Shown: positions 1-5,515 of the stretch, piece by piece
How positions within the stretch are numbered: the first letter of the stretch is position 1
How the letters are laid out: the number at the start of each line of letters is the position of its first letter
NCBI GenBank assembly: GCA_047618505.1
Contig: JBLHLB010000169.1
Location: forward strand, 1 to 8,468
Direction of reading: 5' to 3'
Source of the DNA: JBLHLB01 sp047618505
GTDB taxonomy: Bacteria > Planctomycetota > UBA1135 > GCA-002686595
Length of the DNA stretch: 8,468 nt
Made by a program: the position numbers and the translations under genes
Notes under the pieces: model-generated
What the model was told of the DNA's origin: nothing
The model's input: only the letters and a program-made list of their open reading frames with translations
Database searches by the model: none

Positions 1-1
1 C

Positions 2-1150
2 ATGGCCGATGAGCTCGGGGGAAACGACGATCCTTTCCAGATGGTGACGGAGATGACGGGTCTCGACATCGCTGTGGACCTGGTGGAGCCGCTTGGCAAC
101 AGCATGGGAGTCTACGCGTCACCTGAAACCGGTGGTGGCATCCTCAGTACGACCCTGTTTGCCTCGGTGGACGACGCCGAGACCTTGACCAACTCCCTCA
201 ACAAGCTCGTGGAATTGGCATCCGGCGAAATGGAAAAGGAAACCGAGGGCCACGTTCGAATTGAGCCTTGGACTATGACGTCATCGGACACCCACGGCTG
301 GCGCATCGTGTTCCCCCAACTCCCCATTCCCGTGGAGCCGTGTCTTCTGATTTCGGACGGCTGGCTCTACGCATCGTTGTTCCCCACATCGACGATCACA
401 GCCGCCCAGCAGGGCCGCACCGGTAGCCCATCTATCCTGGATCAGCCGGGATTCCGCGAGGCCTTTGAGAGGCTCGGACGTAGTGAGTTCATCAGCCTCC
501 AGTGGATGAACACGCCGGAGCAATTAGAGAGCGGCTACAGCATCGTGCGACTCCTTGGGAAGGCGCTCGATAACCTGATCCTGAAACCCGACGGCGTAGC
601 CAGTAATCAGCAGACACCGGTGGTCCCGCCCTATATGGATCTCGTACCCAATGCCAAGCCGTCGCTTGTCCTGGGTTACTGGGACGGCGACGTCATGGGC
701 ACCTCCGGTACCTTTGACGCTTCGTGGCTTGTGGGCATCGGCGGCCTGGCTGACTCCTATCTGGGAGTCGCGTTGCTTTTTGGTCTGGGTACGGCGGCAG
801 CTGAACAGTCCTTCGAATCCCAGTCCTCTGCTCCGCCAATCTACCTTCAAGTGGCCATGGATGAACCCGGGCAGGATTCCAATCAGGACACCTCTGCGGG
901 AGATGCCGTCGTCGCAGCTATCGTTGCCTACCACGACGAGAACAATGCCTGGCCTGCTTCACTCGCAGACCTCATGCAAACGCCTAAGTCCAGCGCCGCT
1001 CACATGCACACCGTGCCCCTCGATCCCTGGGGCAACGCAGTCATCTACGTTGCGCCGGCGGACGCGGAAAGTTGGCCCAGCGTCCTAAGCTATGGCGCGG
1101 ACGGCGCTGAAGGGGGCTTCGGCGAGGCCGAGGATATCTTCTACTTCTAG
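2..1150 (+). CDS. Protein with C-terminal GspG-like (T2SSG) pseudopilin domain, probably 5'-partial
   Basis: The frame is open from the window edge to a TAG stop. The first ATG is at base 2, so the true start is probably upstream and the visible 382 residues are the 3' part. The last ~85 residues (about 298-382) look like the globular C-terminal domain of type II secretion major pseudopilins: a helix with AIVAYHDENNAWPASLADL, then PLDPWGN (about 340-346), IYVAP, and SYGADGAEGGFGEAEDI, the family's calcium-loop region. The usual N-terminal methylated pilin helix is not next to this domain. About 300 residues come first and resemble planctomycete DUF3352-like proteins (a segment near VDDAETLTNSLNKL). 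This part is only tentatively assigned. A hydrophobic, glycine-rich stretch lies near residues 243-270. The GspG-like domain is a confident family call; whether it acts in secretion, as a pseudopilin-like cap or as a reused Ca-binding fold is unknown. It converges on the JAMM gene. Confidence 0.8.
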   Translation: MADELGGNDDPFQMVTEMTGLDIAVDLVEPLGNSMGVYASPETGGGILSTTLFASVDDAETLTNSLNKLVELASGEMEKETEGHVRIEPWTMTSSDTHGWRIVFPQLPIPVEPCLLISDGWLYASLFPTSTITAAQQGRTGSPSILDQPGFREAFERLGRSEFISLQWMNTPEQLESGYSIVRLLGKALDNLILKPDGVASNQQTPVVPPYMDLVPNAKPSLVLGYWDGDVMGTSGTFDASWLVGIGGLADSYLGVALLFGLGTAAAEQSFESQSSAPPIYLQVAMDEPGQDSNQDTSAGDAVVAAIVAYHDENNAWPASLADLMQTPKSSAAHMHTVPLDPWGNAVIYVAPADAESWPSVLSYGADGAEGGFGEAEDIFYF

Positions 1151-1174
1151 CGATGTTTCCTTGAGCGGTTGCCT

Positions 1175-1192
1175 GCCGACGCAGATGTCGGC
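1175..1192. terminator. Small hairpin between convergent genes
   Basis: GCCGAC and GTCGGC form a perfect 6-bp stem around a 6-nt loop, in the 90-bp gap where the GspG-domain gene and the JAMM gene converge. There is no T tract on either side, so a role as a bidirectional terminator is only suggested by position. Confidence 0.3.
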
Positions 1193-1240
1193 GATGGCTA
1201 GCACGCCCATGGCTCTTGTGAGGTAGCGCAGCGGGTGGCT

Positions 1241-1726
1241 TCAGGCCGCCCGTTTGCGTTTCTCGATGATCTCGTTTAGCGGACAGATGAGTCCTGCCTG
1301 CAACGTCCAAGCCGAGAGCCCCGGGCAAGGGCCACTCGGGGCAACAACGAGCGCAACGGCGCCGTCCCAGAGGAGGCCAAGGTCGGCGAGGGAAAGGGAC
1401 CGTGCTCCCGCGGTTCCGGGGTGTGTATGCCAGGTCCCCAGGACAGTCAACCCACGAGACTCCGCTAGCCCCGCGGCACGAACCAGATGTCCGGGATCGA
1501 GCTCGACTACGCCCGGAGATCCATGCGAATGAGCGGACTGCGGGGCGACATTCCGGCACCGGGTAATCAGGAGGACGTCTCTTCGCTCAGCCTGCCTGCG
1601 ACCCAGGAGAAGGCCACAGGACTCCCGCATGGAGGTGGACTCTGCCGCGGAGGCACGCTTCAGGAGCGCAGCCCGCCCCCTACTGCCCAGGAAAATTGTC
1701 TCCGCCGGCCTGGAACGACCAAGCAT
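1241..1726 (-). CDS. JAMM/MPN+ (M67-type) metalloprotease, 161 aa
   Basis: Putative zinc-dependent isopeptidase or peptidase of the JAMM (Mov34/MPN/PAD-1) family. Visible elements are ESCGLLLGR with the conserved Glu at residue 35, and HTH (H100, H102) followed by SLAD (S112, D115), i.e. the metal ligands plus catalytic Glu and Ser. The spacing from the second His to Asp is 12 residues instead of the usual 10, so the loop is two residues longer. The core strands VLGTWHTHP and ALVVAPSG are typical. The start is the ATG at 1726, which shares its A with the TGA stop of the selenoprotein gene (TGATG). No clear Shine-Dalgarno precedes it, pointing to translational coupling. The frame stays open upstream to about 2209, but that extension is antisense-like, low-complexity sequence running through the selenoprotein gene and is not credible. 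Small bacterial JAMM proteins are known to cleave C-terminal extensions from ThiS/MoaD-like sulfur carriers or ubiquitin-like tags; the substrate here is unknown. No ThiS, MoaD or E1-like gene is in view. Confidence 0.85.
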   Translation of the reverse strand: MLGRSRPAETIFLGSRGRAALLKRASAAESTSMRESCGLLLGRRQAERRDVLLITRCRNVAPQSAHSHGSPGVVELDPGHLVRAAGLAESRGLTVLGTWHTHPGTAGARSLSLADLGLLWDGAVALVVAPSGPCPGLSAWTLQAGLICPLNEIIEKRKRAA

Positions 1727-1944
1727 CAGCCCAACAGCATCGGGATTTCCTGATAGGCGGGAAAGCGCCCCGTGGCGAGCTTGGAATAGACCAGGTTCCC
1801 CTCGACCGTCACTTCGAAGGCCCCACCGGAGCCTTTGACGAGCTCGGTGGATGCCTCGGGAAAGCACATCTTCAATTCGGCGGCCAGACCGGCTGCCTGC
1901 GGCTCGTAGTTTCACATGCCGCAGTACTCGATACGGATCTTCAC
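1726..1944 (-). CDS. SelW-like (Rdx/SelT-SelW-SelH family) selenoprotein with CxxU motif
   Basis: A 72-residue thioredoxin-like redox protein with an in-frame TGA at codon 11 (1912-1914) read as selenocysteine. The N-terminus reads MKIRIEYCGMUNYEPQAAGL, so Cys8-Gly-Met-Sec11 sits exactly where the Rdx family has its CxxC/CxxU redox motif at the end of the first beta strand. The family pattern continues past the UGA without a break: AAELK helix, LVKGSGGAFEV (35-45), LVYSKLATGRFP (51-62). The start is GTG at 1944, preceded at 8 nt by a strong AGGAGG (1953-1958). A SECIS-like hairpin follows the UGA. The true stop is also a UGA (1726-1728), overlapping the ATG of the JAMM gene by one base. Family members are proposed thiol or selenol oxidoreductases acting through mixed disulfide or selenenylsulfide links; the physiological partner is unknown. 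The alternative of a pseudogene broken by a stop is unlikely given the CxxU position, hairpin, SD and intact downstream frame. Confidence 0.9.
1879..1897 (-). promoter_or_regulatory. Bacterial SECIS-like stem-loop (GGUCU apical loop)
   Basis: On the minus strand, GGCAGCCGGTCTGGCCGCC folds as a 7-position stem (six G-C pairs and one A-C mismatch) closed by the 5-nt loop GGUCU. It spans +15 to +33 after the selenocysteine UGA, and the loop lies at +22 to +26. Bacterial SECIS elements are hairpins within the coding sequence shortly after the UGA, with a G-rich loop bound by SelB. The E. coli fdhF element carries the same GGUCU string in its loop at a similar distance (recalled knowledge). The RNA also encodes selenoprotein residues 16-22. 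Confidence 0.75.
1912..1914 (-). other. In-frame UGA codon recoded as selenocysteine (codon 11)
   Basis: TGA on the minus strand at codon 11 of the SelW-like gene, between the Met of Cys-Gly-Met and Asn-Tyr-Glu-Pro. It occupies the second redox position of the CxxC-type motif, the classic place for a Cys to Sec exchange. Confidence 0.87.
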
Positions 1945-1952
1945 TTGCGCAA

Positions 1953-1958
1953 CCTCCT
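1953..1958 (-). promoter_or_regulatory. Strong Shine-Dalgarno that fixes a GTG start for the selenoprotein gene
   Basis: AGGAGG on the minus strand, with 8 nt to the GTG at 1944. It is the clearest ribosome binding site in the window, and it decides the start of a gene that would otherwise be hidden by its internal UGA. Confidence 0.85.
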
Positions 1959-2059
1959 GTGGTTGACCTGGGTGTGGAATTCGGTCCTGGCCCCAGGCAG
2001 CGCTGCTCGCCATCCGGGCCCTGAAAAGGAGAGTGTCTACACCCTCTCTGGGTCCGGTG

Positions 2060-2094
2060 GAAGATCCAGGGCAGCTGTCCTGGGGCATATCTTC
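2060..2094. repeat. Nested inverted repeat in selenoprotein operon leader
   Basis: GAAGAT (2060-2065) pairs with ATCTTC (2089-2094), and directly inside it CCAGG (2066-2070) pairs with CCTGG (2079-2083), leaving a 5-nt bulge on one side. It lies about 115-150 bp upstream of the selenoprotein start on the opposite strand. It could be an operator, a leader RNA structure or chance. Confidence 0.35.
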
Positions 2095-2300
2095 GGCTTG
2101 GGGCCTCTAGGGGCCTGTAATTGGGCCCTCGGACAGTAGAATCCCGCCCTCCATCGGCGCCGGTTTCTTCCCGTGAGGATGCGATTTCTCTACGAATCTT
2201 CCCGCACACGCTTCGTACAGAGGCTTCCGGACGCCCCCCTTCCGCTTTTCAGCGTGCCCCCAAGCGCTGAGCTCCGCGACGAACCTGTCGCTCCCCATCC

Positions 2301-3410
2301 ATGAATCAGCCCTACAGCAAGCGCCCCCGTTTACCCCGTCAGAACAAGCTGATGGGCATCTCCTGGGCCCCCCTCCTCGTTGGGCCTGCCCTGCTTGCCT
2401 TCTCGACGCCCGCCGATGAAATAACCTTTCATCCCGCTGATGGCGCCATGGTCACGATGACCTTCGAAGAGAGCTCCTCCATGTCCCTGGACGACATGTC
2501 CATCGCGCGTAACGGCGAGGAAATGGACCCCGCCATGCTCGGAGACATGGAGATAAGCATGAACACGGTTCGATCCATCACAGTGACGGACGAATTCGTC
2601 AGCATGGATGGCGCCCGCCCCACAACTCTTAAGCGCAGCTTCGATTCCCTGGGCAGCACAACCAGCACATCGACCTCAAACGCGATGACTGGGGAAAGCG
2701 AGGTTGACGCCGAATCAAAGAGTAGCCTTGAGGGCACGACTGTTGTCTTCAACTGGAACGCTGAGTCGGGCGAGTATGACGCGGCCTTCGATGGTGAGGA
2801 AGGCGACCCCGATTTGCTTGAGGACCTCAGCGTGAACCTGACCCTGAACGGCTTTCTGCCCGATGGACAGGTCGACAAGGGTGACACGTGGGACGTCTCG
2901 CCGGTGGCGCTGCGCACGCTTCTGGCCCCCGGCGGCTCGCTCAAGCTGGAGCCCGTTGACAGTGACTCCTCCGGCATGGAAGGCGCCGGTCCCCAGCCCA
3001 GCCCTGACCAGTTCCTCGAGGACATCGAAGGTACGGTCACAGCGACCTATGCAGGCACGCGCGACGTCGATGGAATCCAGGTCGCCGTCATCGCCCTGGA
3101 GTTTGGCGTAACCGCCGCCGCCGACCTTTCCGAATTGATGGCGGATGCCATCGAAGGCGCAGACATGCCCATGGAAGGTGTGACGGTTGAGATCGAGTCC
3201 TTCGACATCGAATTCGAATACGAAGGGGAAGGCGAGCTTTTCTGGAACCTCCAGGCCGGTCTTGCCCACTCCTGCCAATTGTCCGGCGAGGTCGAGCTTC
3301 TGATCGAACAAGCCATGGCCCTGGAGATCCCCGGCATGGGCGCTATGTCCATGGAACAAGCGATGACCTTTGCCGGAACGCAAGACGTTTCGATGAGCTC
3401 AGGCGAGTGA
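2301..3410 (+). CDS. Secreted acidic protein of unknown function, paralogue A
   Basis: 369 residues that match no family I can name. The N-terminus has a basic stretch (K/R at residues 7, 8, 10, 13, 16), a hydrophobic core (about 19-34, ending PALLAFS) and a likely signal-peptidase site near TPA/DE (about 37), so the protein is probably exported. The mature part is very acidic, Met- and Ser-rich, and apparently beta-rich. Shared with the next gene are: LKR(S/T)F(D/N)SL, LEG(T/A)TV(V/I)(F/Y)(N/T)WN, a (D/E)LLEDL segment, GD(S/T)W(D/T)V, and near the C-terminus WN..(T/A)GL.HS..LS. The ATG at 2301 is preferred because an alternative ATG at 2352 would leave a signal peptide without positive charge; neither has a Shine-Dalgarno. 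The TGA stop is followed at once by a hairpin and the 51-bp repeat array. Confidence 0.8.
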   Translation: MNQPYSKRPRLPRQNKLMGISWAPLLVGPALLAFSTPADEITFHPADGAMVTMTFEESSSMSLDDMSIARNGEEMDPAMLGDMEISMNTVRSITVTDEFVSMDGARPTTLKRSFDSLGSTTSTSTSNAMTGESEVDAESKSSLEGTTVVFNWNAESGEYDAAFDGEEGDPDLLEDLSVNLTLNGFLPDGQVDKGDTWDVSPVALRTLLAPGGSLKLEPVDSDSSGMEGAGPQPSPDQFLEDIEGTVTATYAGTRDVDGIQVAVIALEFGVTAAADLSELMADAIEGADMPMEGVTVEIESFDIEFEYEGEGELFWNLQAGLAHSCQLSGEVELLIEQAMALEIPGMGAMSMEQAMTFAGTQDVSMSSGE

Positions 3411-3429
3411 GTGATGCCTCCGGCATCAC
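3411..3429 (+). repeat. Perfect hairpin immediately after the stop of paralogue A
   Basis: GTGATGCC-TCC-GGCATCAC is an 8-bp perfect stem with a 3-nt loop, starting at the first base after the TGA. No T tract follows, so it is not a classical intrinsic terminator, though it could protect the 3' end or pause transcription. In the three later repeat units the left arm is replaced by the repeat junction and only about 3 bp can pair. Confidence 0.6.
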
Positions 3430-3620
3430 ATATTCCTGGTTCAACGCCTGATGGCGTTGAGACGGGGCCTCCGGCATCACATATTCCTGGTTCAACGCCT
3501 GATGGCGTTGAGACGGGGCCTCCGGCATCACATATTCCTGGTTCAACGCCTGATGGCGTTGAGACGGGGCCTCCGGCATCACATATTCCTGGTTCAACGC
3601 CTGATGGCGTTGAGACGGGG
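3417..3620. repeat. Four exact tandem copies of a 51-bp repeat
   Basis: Units at 3417-3467, 3468-3518, 3519-3569 and 3570-3620 are identical base for base. Each carries TCAACGCC-TGAT-GGCGTTGA, an 8-bp perfect stem with a 4-nt loop (3441-3460, 3492-3511, 3543-3562, 3594-3613), followed by GACGGGG. Because 51 is a multiple of three, more than one frame stays open through the array (for example PPASHIPGSTPDGVETG repeated on the plus strand), but no coding function is supported. There are no spacers, so it is not a CRISPR array. Exact identity indicates recent expansion, and copy number may vary between strains. Confidence 0.95.
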
Positions 3621-3860
3621 TCAGTTCGCGGCTCCTTCGGTCGGTAGTTGAATAGTAGATGTGCTCGCGGGCCTTGGGCACGGGAGTAGATGAGAACAAC
3701 GAGTGTTGTTGGGCCTTAGCCCGGTGACGCTTCGAGATAGTGGGGTCTTCGGAAGAGGGCTCCTGATTAGAACTAGCTTCCCGCGCATATGGGTCCATCC
3801 CTGGATCGCCGCGGGCTCAGAACACGATTCCCCATCCCGCGTAGGCGGCCCCGTATTCCG
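3621..3860. other. Intergenic region between repeat array and paralogue B
   Basis: No convincing gene. It should hold the promoter and leader of paralogue B. The only clear structure is AACAAC-GAGT-GTTGTT (3695-3710), a 6-bp hairpin with a 4-nt loop. An in-frame upstream start at 3789 would add 24 Arg/Pro-rich residues ahead of the signal peptide and is less likely than the ATG at 3861. Confidence 0.5.
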
Positions 3861-4934
3861 ATGAAGACTTTCTCCCTGACTCACCCCGCCCTCCTCGCGC
3901 CGGCTTTGATGGCATTCGCGCCGCTCGCCGTGGAGCAAGAGCTTGCCTTTGCTCCCGCAGAGGAGGCATCCATCACGACGTCCATAACCTCCGAGGTGGA
4001 GTTTACGATGGACGACATGGCGATCATGGTCGACGGCCAAGACATGGCCGCGATGCTGGGCGCCTTCGAAATGTCGATGACCAGTGAGTCCAACATCAAC
4101 ATCACCGACACTTACTATGGTGTGGCTGACGGACGTCCGGTCAAGCTGAAGCGGACCTTCAACTCATTGTCCACCGACACGAGCGTCGACATCGCCATGG
4201 AAATGGGTGGTACTTCCGAGGACATCCCCGCCTCCAGTGAGCTTGAAGGGGCGACTGTGATCTACACCTGGAACGAGGACAACGGCAACTACGACGTCGC
4301 CTATGAGGACGAAGGTGGCGACGAGGCCTTGCTTGAGGACTTGATCGAAGACCTCAGCATGCGCTCCCTGCTCCCCTCCGGAGCCGTCTCCGTTGGCGAT
4401 TCCTGGACCGTTGATCCTGAGACCATGATGGAGCTCGCCATGCAGGCTCAGTCCCTCAAGATCGTCCCCGAGGATATGGAAGGAGTCGACATGGAGCTCA
4501 TGGATCAGTTCATGAACGACGACTTCATGGACACCATGAAGGACATGTACGAGGGCGCGATGACCTGCACCCTCAAGGGTATGCGCGAGGAAGACGGCAT
4601 GCAGTTTGCCGACATCGAAGTAGTCGTCGAGGTTACCGCGGCGGCAGATCTCTCCGAGATGATTGGCAACGTGATCGCCACGATCGCCGAGAACGAGGGC
4701 GAGGAAATGCCCCCGATCGACTTCGCCGCGGCTGACCTAAATGCCGACCTTGAAGGCACAGGCCTCTTGGTATGGAACACCTCCACCGGTCTGGTCCACT
4801 CCATGGAACTCAGCGCTGACTTCAGCTTCGCCTTCGACCTGGCCGCCAGCCTTGAAGAAGACGGTGAAGAGCACTCCATCGACGCCAGCATCGAAATGTC
4901 CGGCACCATGGTTAGCGGCGTCGAGGTCGAGTAG
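3861..4934 (+). CDS. Secreted acidic protein of unknown function, paralogue B
   Basis: 357 residues, clearly homologous along its length to the gene at 2301-3410, so the pair arose by tandem duplication. The chosen ATG gives MKTFSLTHPALLAPALMAFA, a normal signal peptide with a Lys at position 2 and cleavage probably near PLAVEQE. The mature protein is strongly acidic and Met-rich, with segments such as EFTMDDMAIM, VKLKRTFNSL, LEGATVIYTWNEDN, DEALLEDLIEDL, VGDSWTV, EVTAAADLSEMIG and LLVWNTSTGLVHSMELSADF. The EVTAAADLSE block is nearly identical to the matching block of paralogue A (GVTAAADLSE), marking the most conserved core. The high acidity would allow cation binding or reflect a halophilic or marine habitat; both are speculative. 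No Shine-Dalgarno is visible. The stop is TAG, unlike the TGA of paralogue A. Confidence 0.82.
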   Translation: MKTFSLTHPALLAPALMAFAPLAVEQELAFAPAEEASITTSITSEVEFTMDDMAIMVDGQDMAAMLGAFEMSMTSESNINITDTYYGVADGRPVKLKRTFNSLSTDTSVDIAMEMGGTSEDIPASSELEGATVIYTWNEDNGNYDVAYEDEGGDEALLEDLIEDLSMRSLLPSGAVSVGDSWTVDPETMMELAMQAQSLKIVPEDMEGVDMELMDQFMNDDFMDTMKDMYEGAMTCTLKGMREEDGMQFADIEVVVEVTAAADLSEMIGNVIATIAENEGEEMPPIDFAAADLNADLEGTGLLVWNTSTGLVHSMELSADFSFAFDLAASLEEDGEEHSIDASIEMSGTMVSGVEVE

Positions 4935-4993
4935 GACTCCCCTTCGACCTCTTCAAACTAAGTAATCGCTGGGCATTCTCTGGGCACAGGAAC

Positions 4994-5515
4994 ATGACTT
5001 CGGAACAATCCGGCGGTGGGGTGCGATACAACCCCAGCGGAGTCTTCCCTCCCTATGCTTTCTTGCCGGGGCGCGATCCACATCCCGCCCGTGATCCGCG
5101 GGGGCACTCCTTTGAACAAGAGGAGGCCCCCGCGGCCTATTTGCCCCCCGCCGATTGGCGCGAGAACCAGCCCTACCTCTTTGGTGTGGATCTCTACAAC
5201 CACGGGTATCTGTGGGAGGCCCACGAAGCCTGGGAGAGCATTTGGCACCCGTCGAAGCACGACGCTCAGCAGGCCAATCACCTCCAGGGGCTCATTCAAT
5301 GCGCCGCCGCCTGCCTCAAAGTGCGCATGGGGCAACCGCGCGGCTTGGCCCGACTGATGGAGTTGGGAACCGCGCGCCTGATGTCGGTGAACGACGAAGC
5401 AAACGGCGACTACATGGGCCTATGTCTTCCGGACATCGTCGCGGACTTTCGGACTTTTGCACTGTCGAGTCCGAAAGATGCCGAAGGACGACCGCAGCTC
5501 GAACTCGCCCTATAG
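4994..5515 (+). CDS. DUF309 domain protein
   Basis: 173 residues. The DUF309 core spans about 63-130: GVDLYNHGYLWEAHEAWESIW (EAHEAWE at 75-81), then NHLQGLIQCAAACLKVRMGQPRGLARLM, the helical pattern that defines this family. The N-terminal PSGVFPPYAFLPGRDPHPARDPRGHSF extension is shared, as far as I recall, with a DUF309 subgroup from planctomycetes. The conserved Glu and His residues of the EAHE motif could bind a metal, but the biochemical function of the family is not established. The ATG at 4994 has a weak AGGA just upstream. It starts 59 bp after paralogue B on the same strand, and its stop overlaps the stop of the convergent peptidase gene by 6 bp. Confidence 0.85.
   Translation: MTSEQSGGGVRYNPSGVFPPYAFLPGRDPHPARDPRGHSFEQEEAPAAYLPPADWRENQPYLFGVDLYNHGYLWEAHEAWESIWHPSKHDAQQANHLQGLIQCAAACLKVRMGQPRGLARLMELGTARLMSVNDEANGDYMGLCLPDIVADFRTFALSSPKDAEGRPQLELAL

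Larger units (their letters stand above)
1945..2300. other. Divergent intergenic region with clustered inverted repeats; no gene recognised
   Basis: This stretch separates the minus-strand selenoprotein operon from the plus-strand secreted protein gene, so it should hold promoters for both. I cannot point to a convincing -35/-10 pair. It contains several small dyads: CCTGG-CC-CCAGG (1986-1997), the palindrome GCAGCGCTGC (1997-2006), an imperfect GAGAG...CTCTC hairpin (2029-2048), and a nested hairpin at 2060-2094. A 63-codon minus-strand reading frame (2107-2298) has no family features or ribosome binding site, and I do not consider it a gene. Confidence 0.5.

Noticed and set aside
1696..2139. 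A 147-codon plus-strand open frame across the selenoprotein region
   Set aside because: No family features and no credible ribosome site; it is the antisense shadow of the SelW-like gene, whose sequence is clearly conserved.
2193..2202. GGAAGATTCG on the minus strand, resembling the 5' end of a tRNA-Sec
   Set aside because: No complementary acceptor 3' strand, T-loop or UCA anticodon arm could be placed downstream, so no tRNA is supported.
1241..2209. A 322-codon minus-strand open frame that includes the JAMM domain at its end
   Set aside because: Only the last 161 residues look like protein. The upstream part is Arg/Gly/Ser-rich, overlaps the selenoprotein gene in another frame, and the TGATG junction gives a natural start at 1726.
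2107..2298. A 63-codon minus-strand open frame upstream of the selenoprotein operon
   Set aside because: No recognisable motif, no Shine-Dalgarno, and the composition looks like intergenic sequence.
3417..3620. CRISPR array
   Set aside because: The 51-bp units abut directly with no variable spacers, and no cas genes are in the window.
3411..3647. Separate 78-codon gene encoding PPASHIPGSTPDGVETG repeats
   Set aside because: It is open only because the repeat length is a multiple of three; other frames are open too, and there is no independent ribosome site.
3343..3798. A 151-codon minus-strand frame through the repeat array
   Set aside because: Same reason: repeat-driven openness, overlapping the end of paralogue A, without family features.
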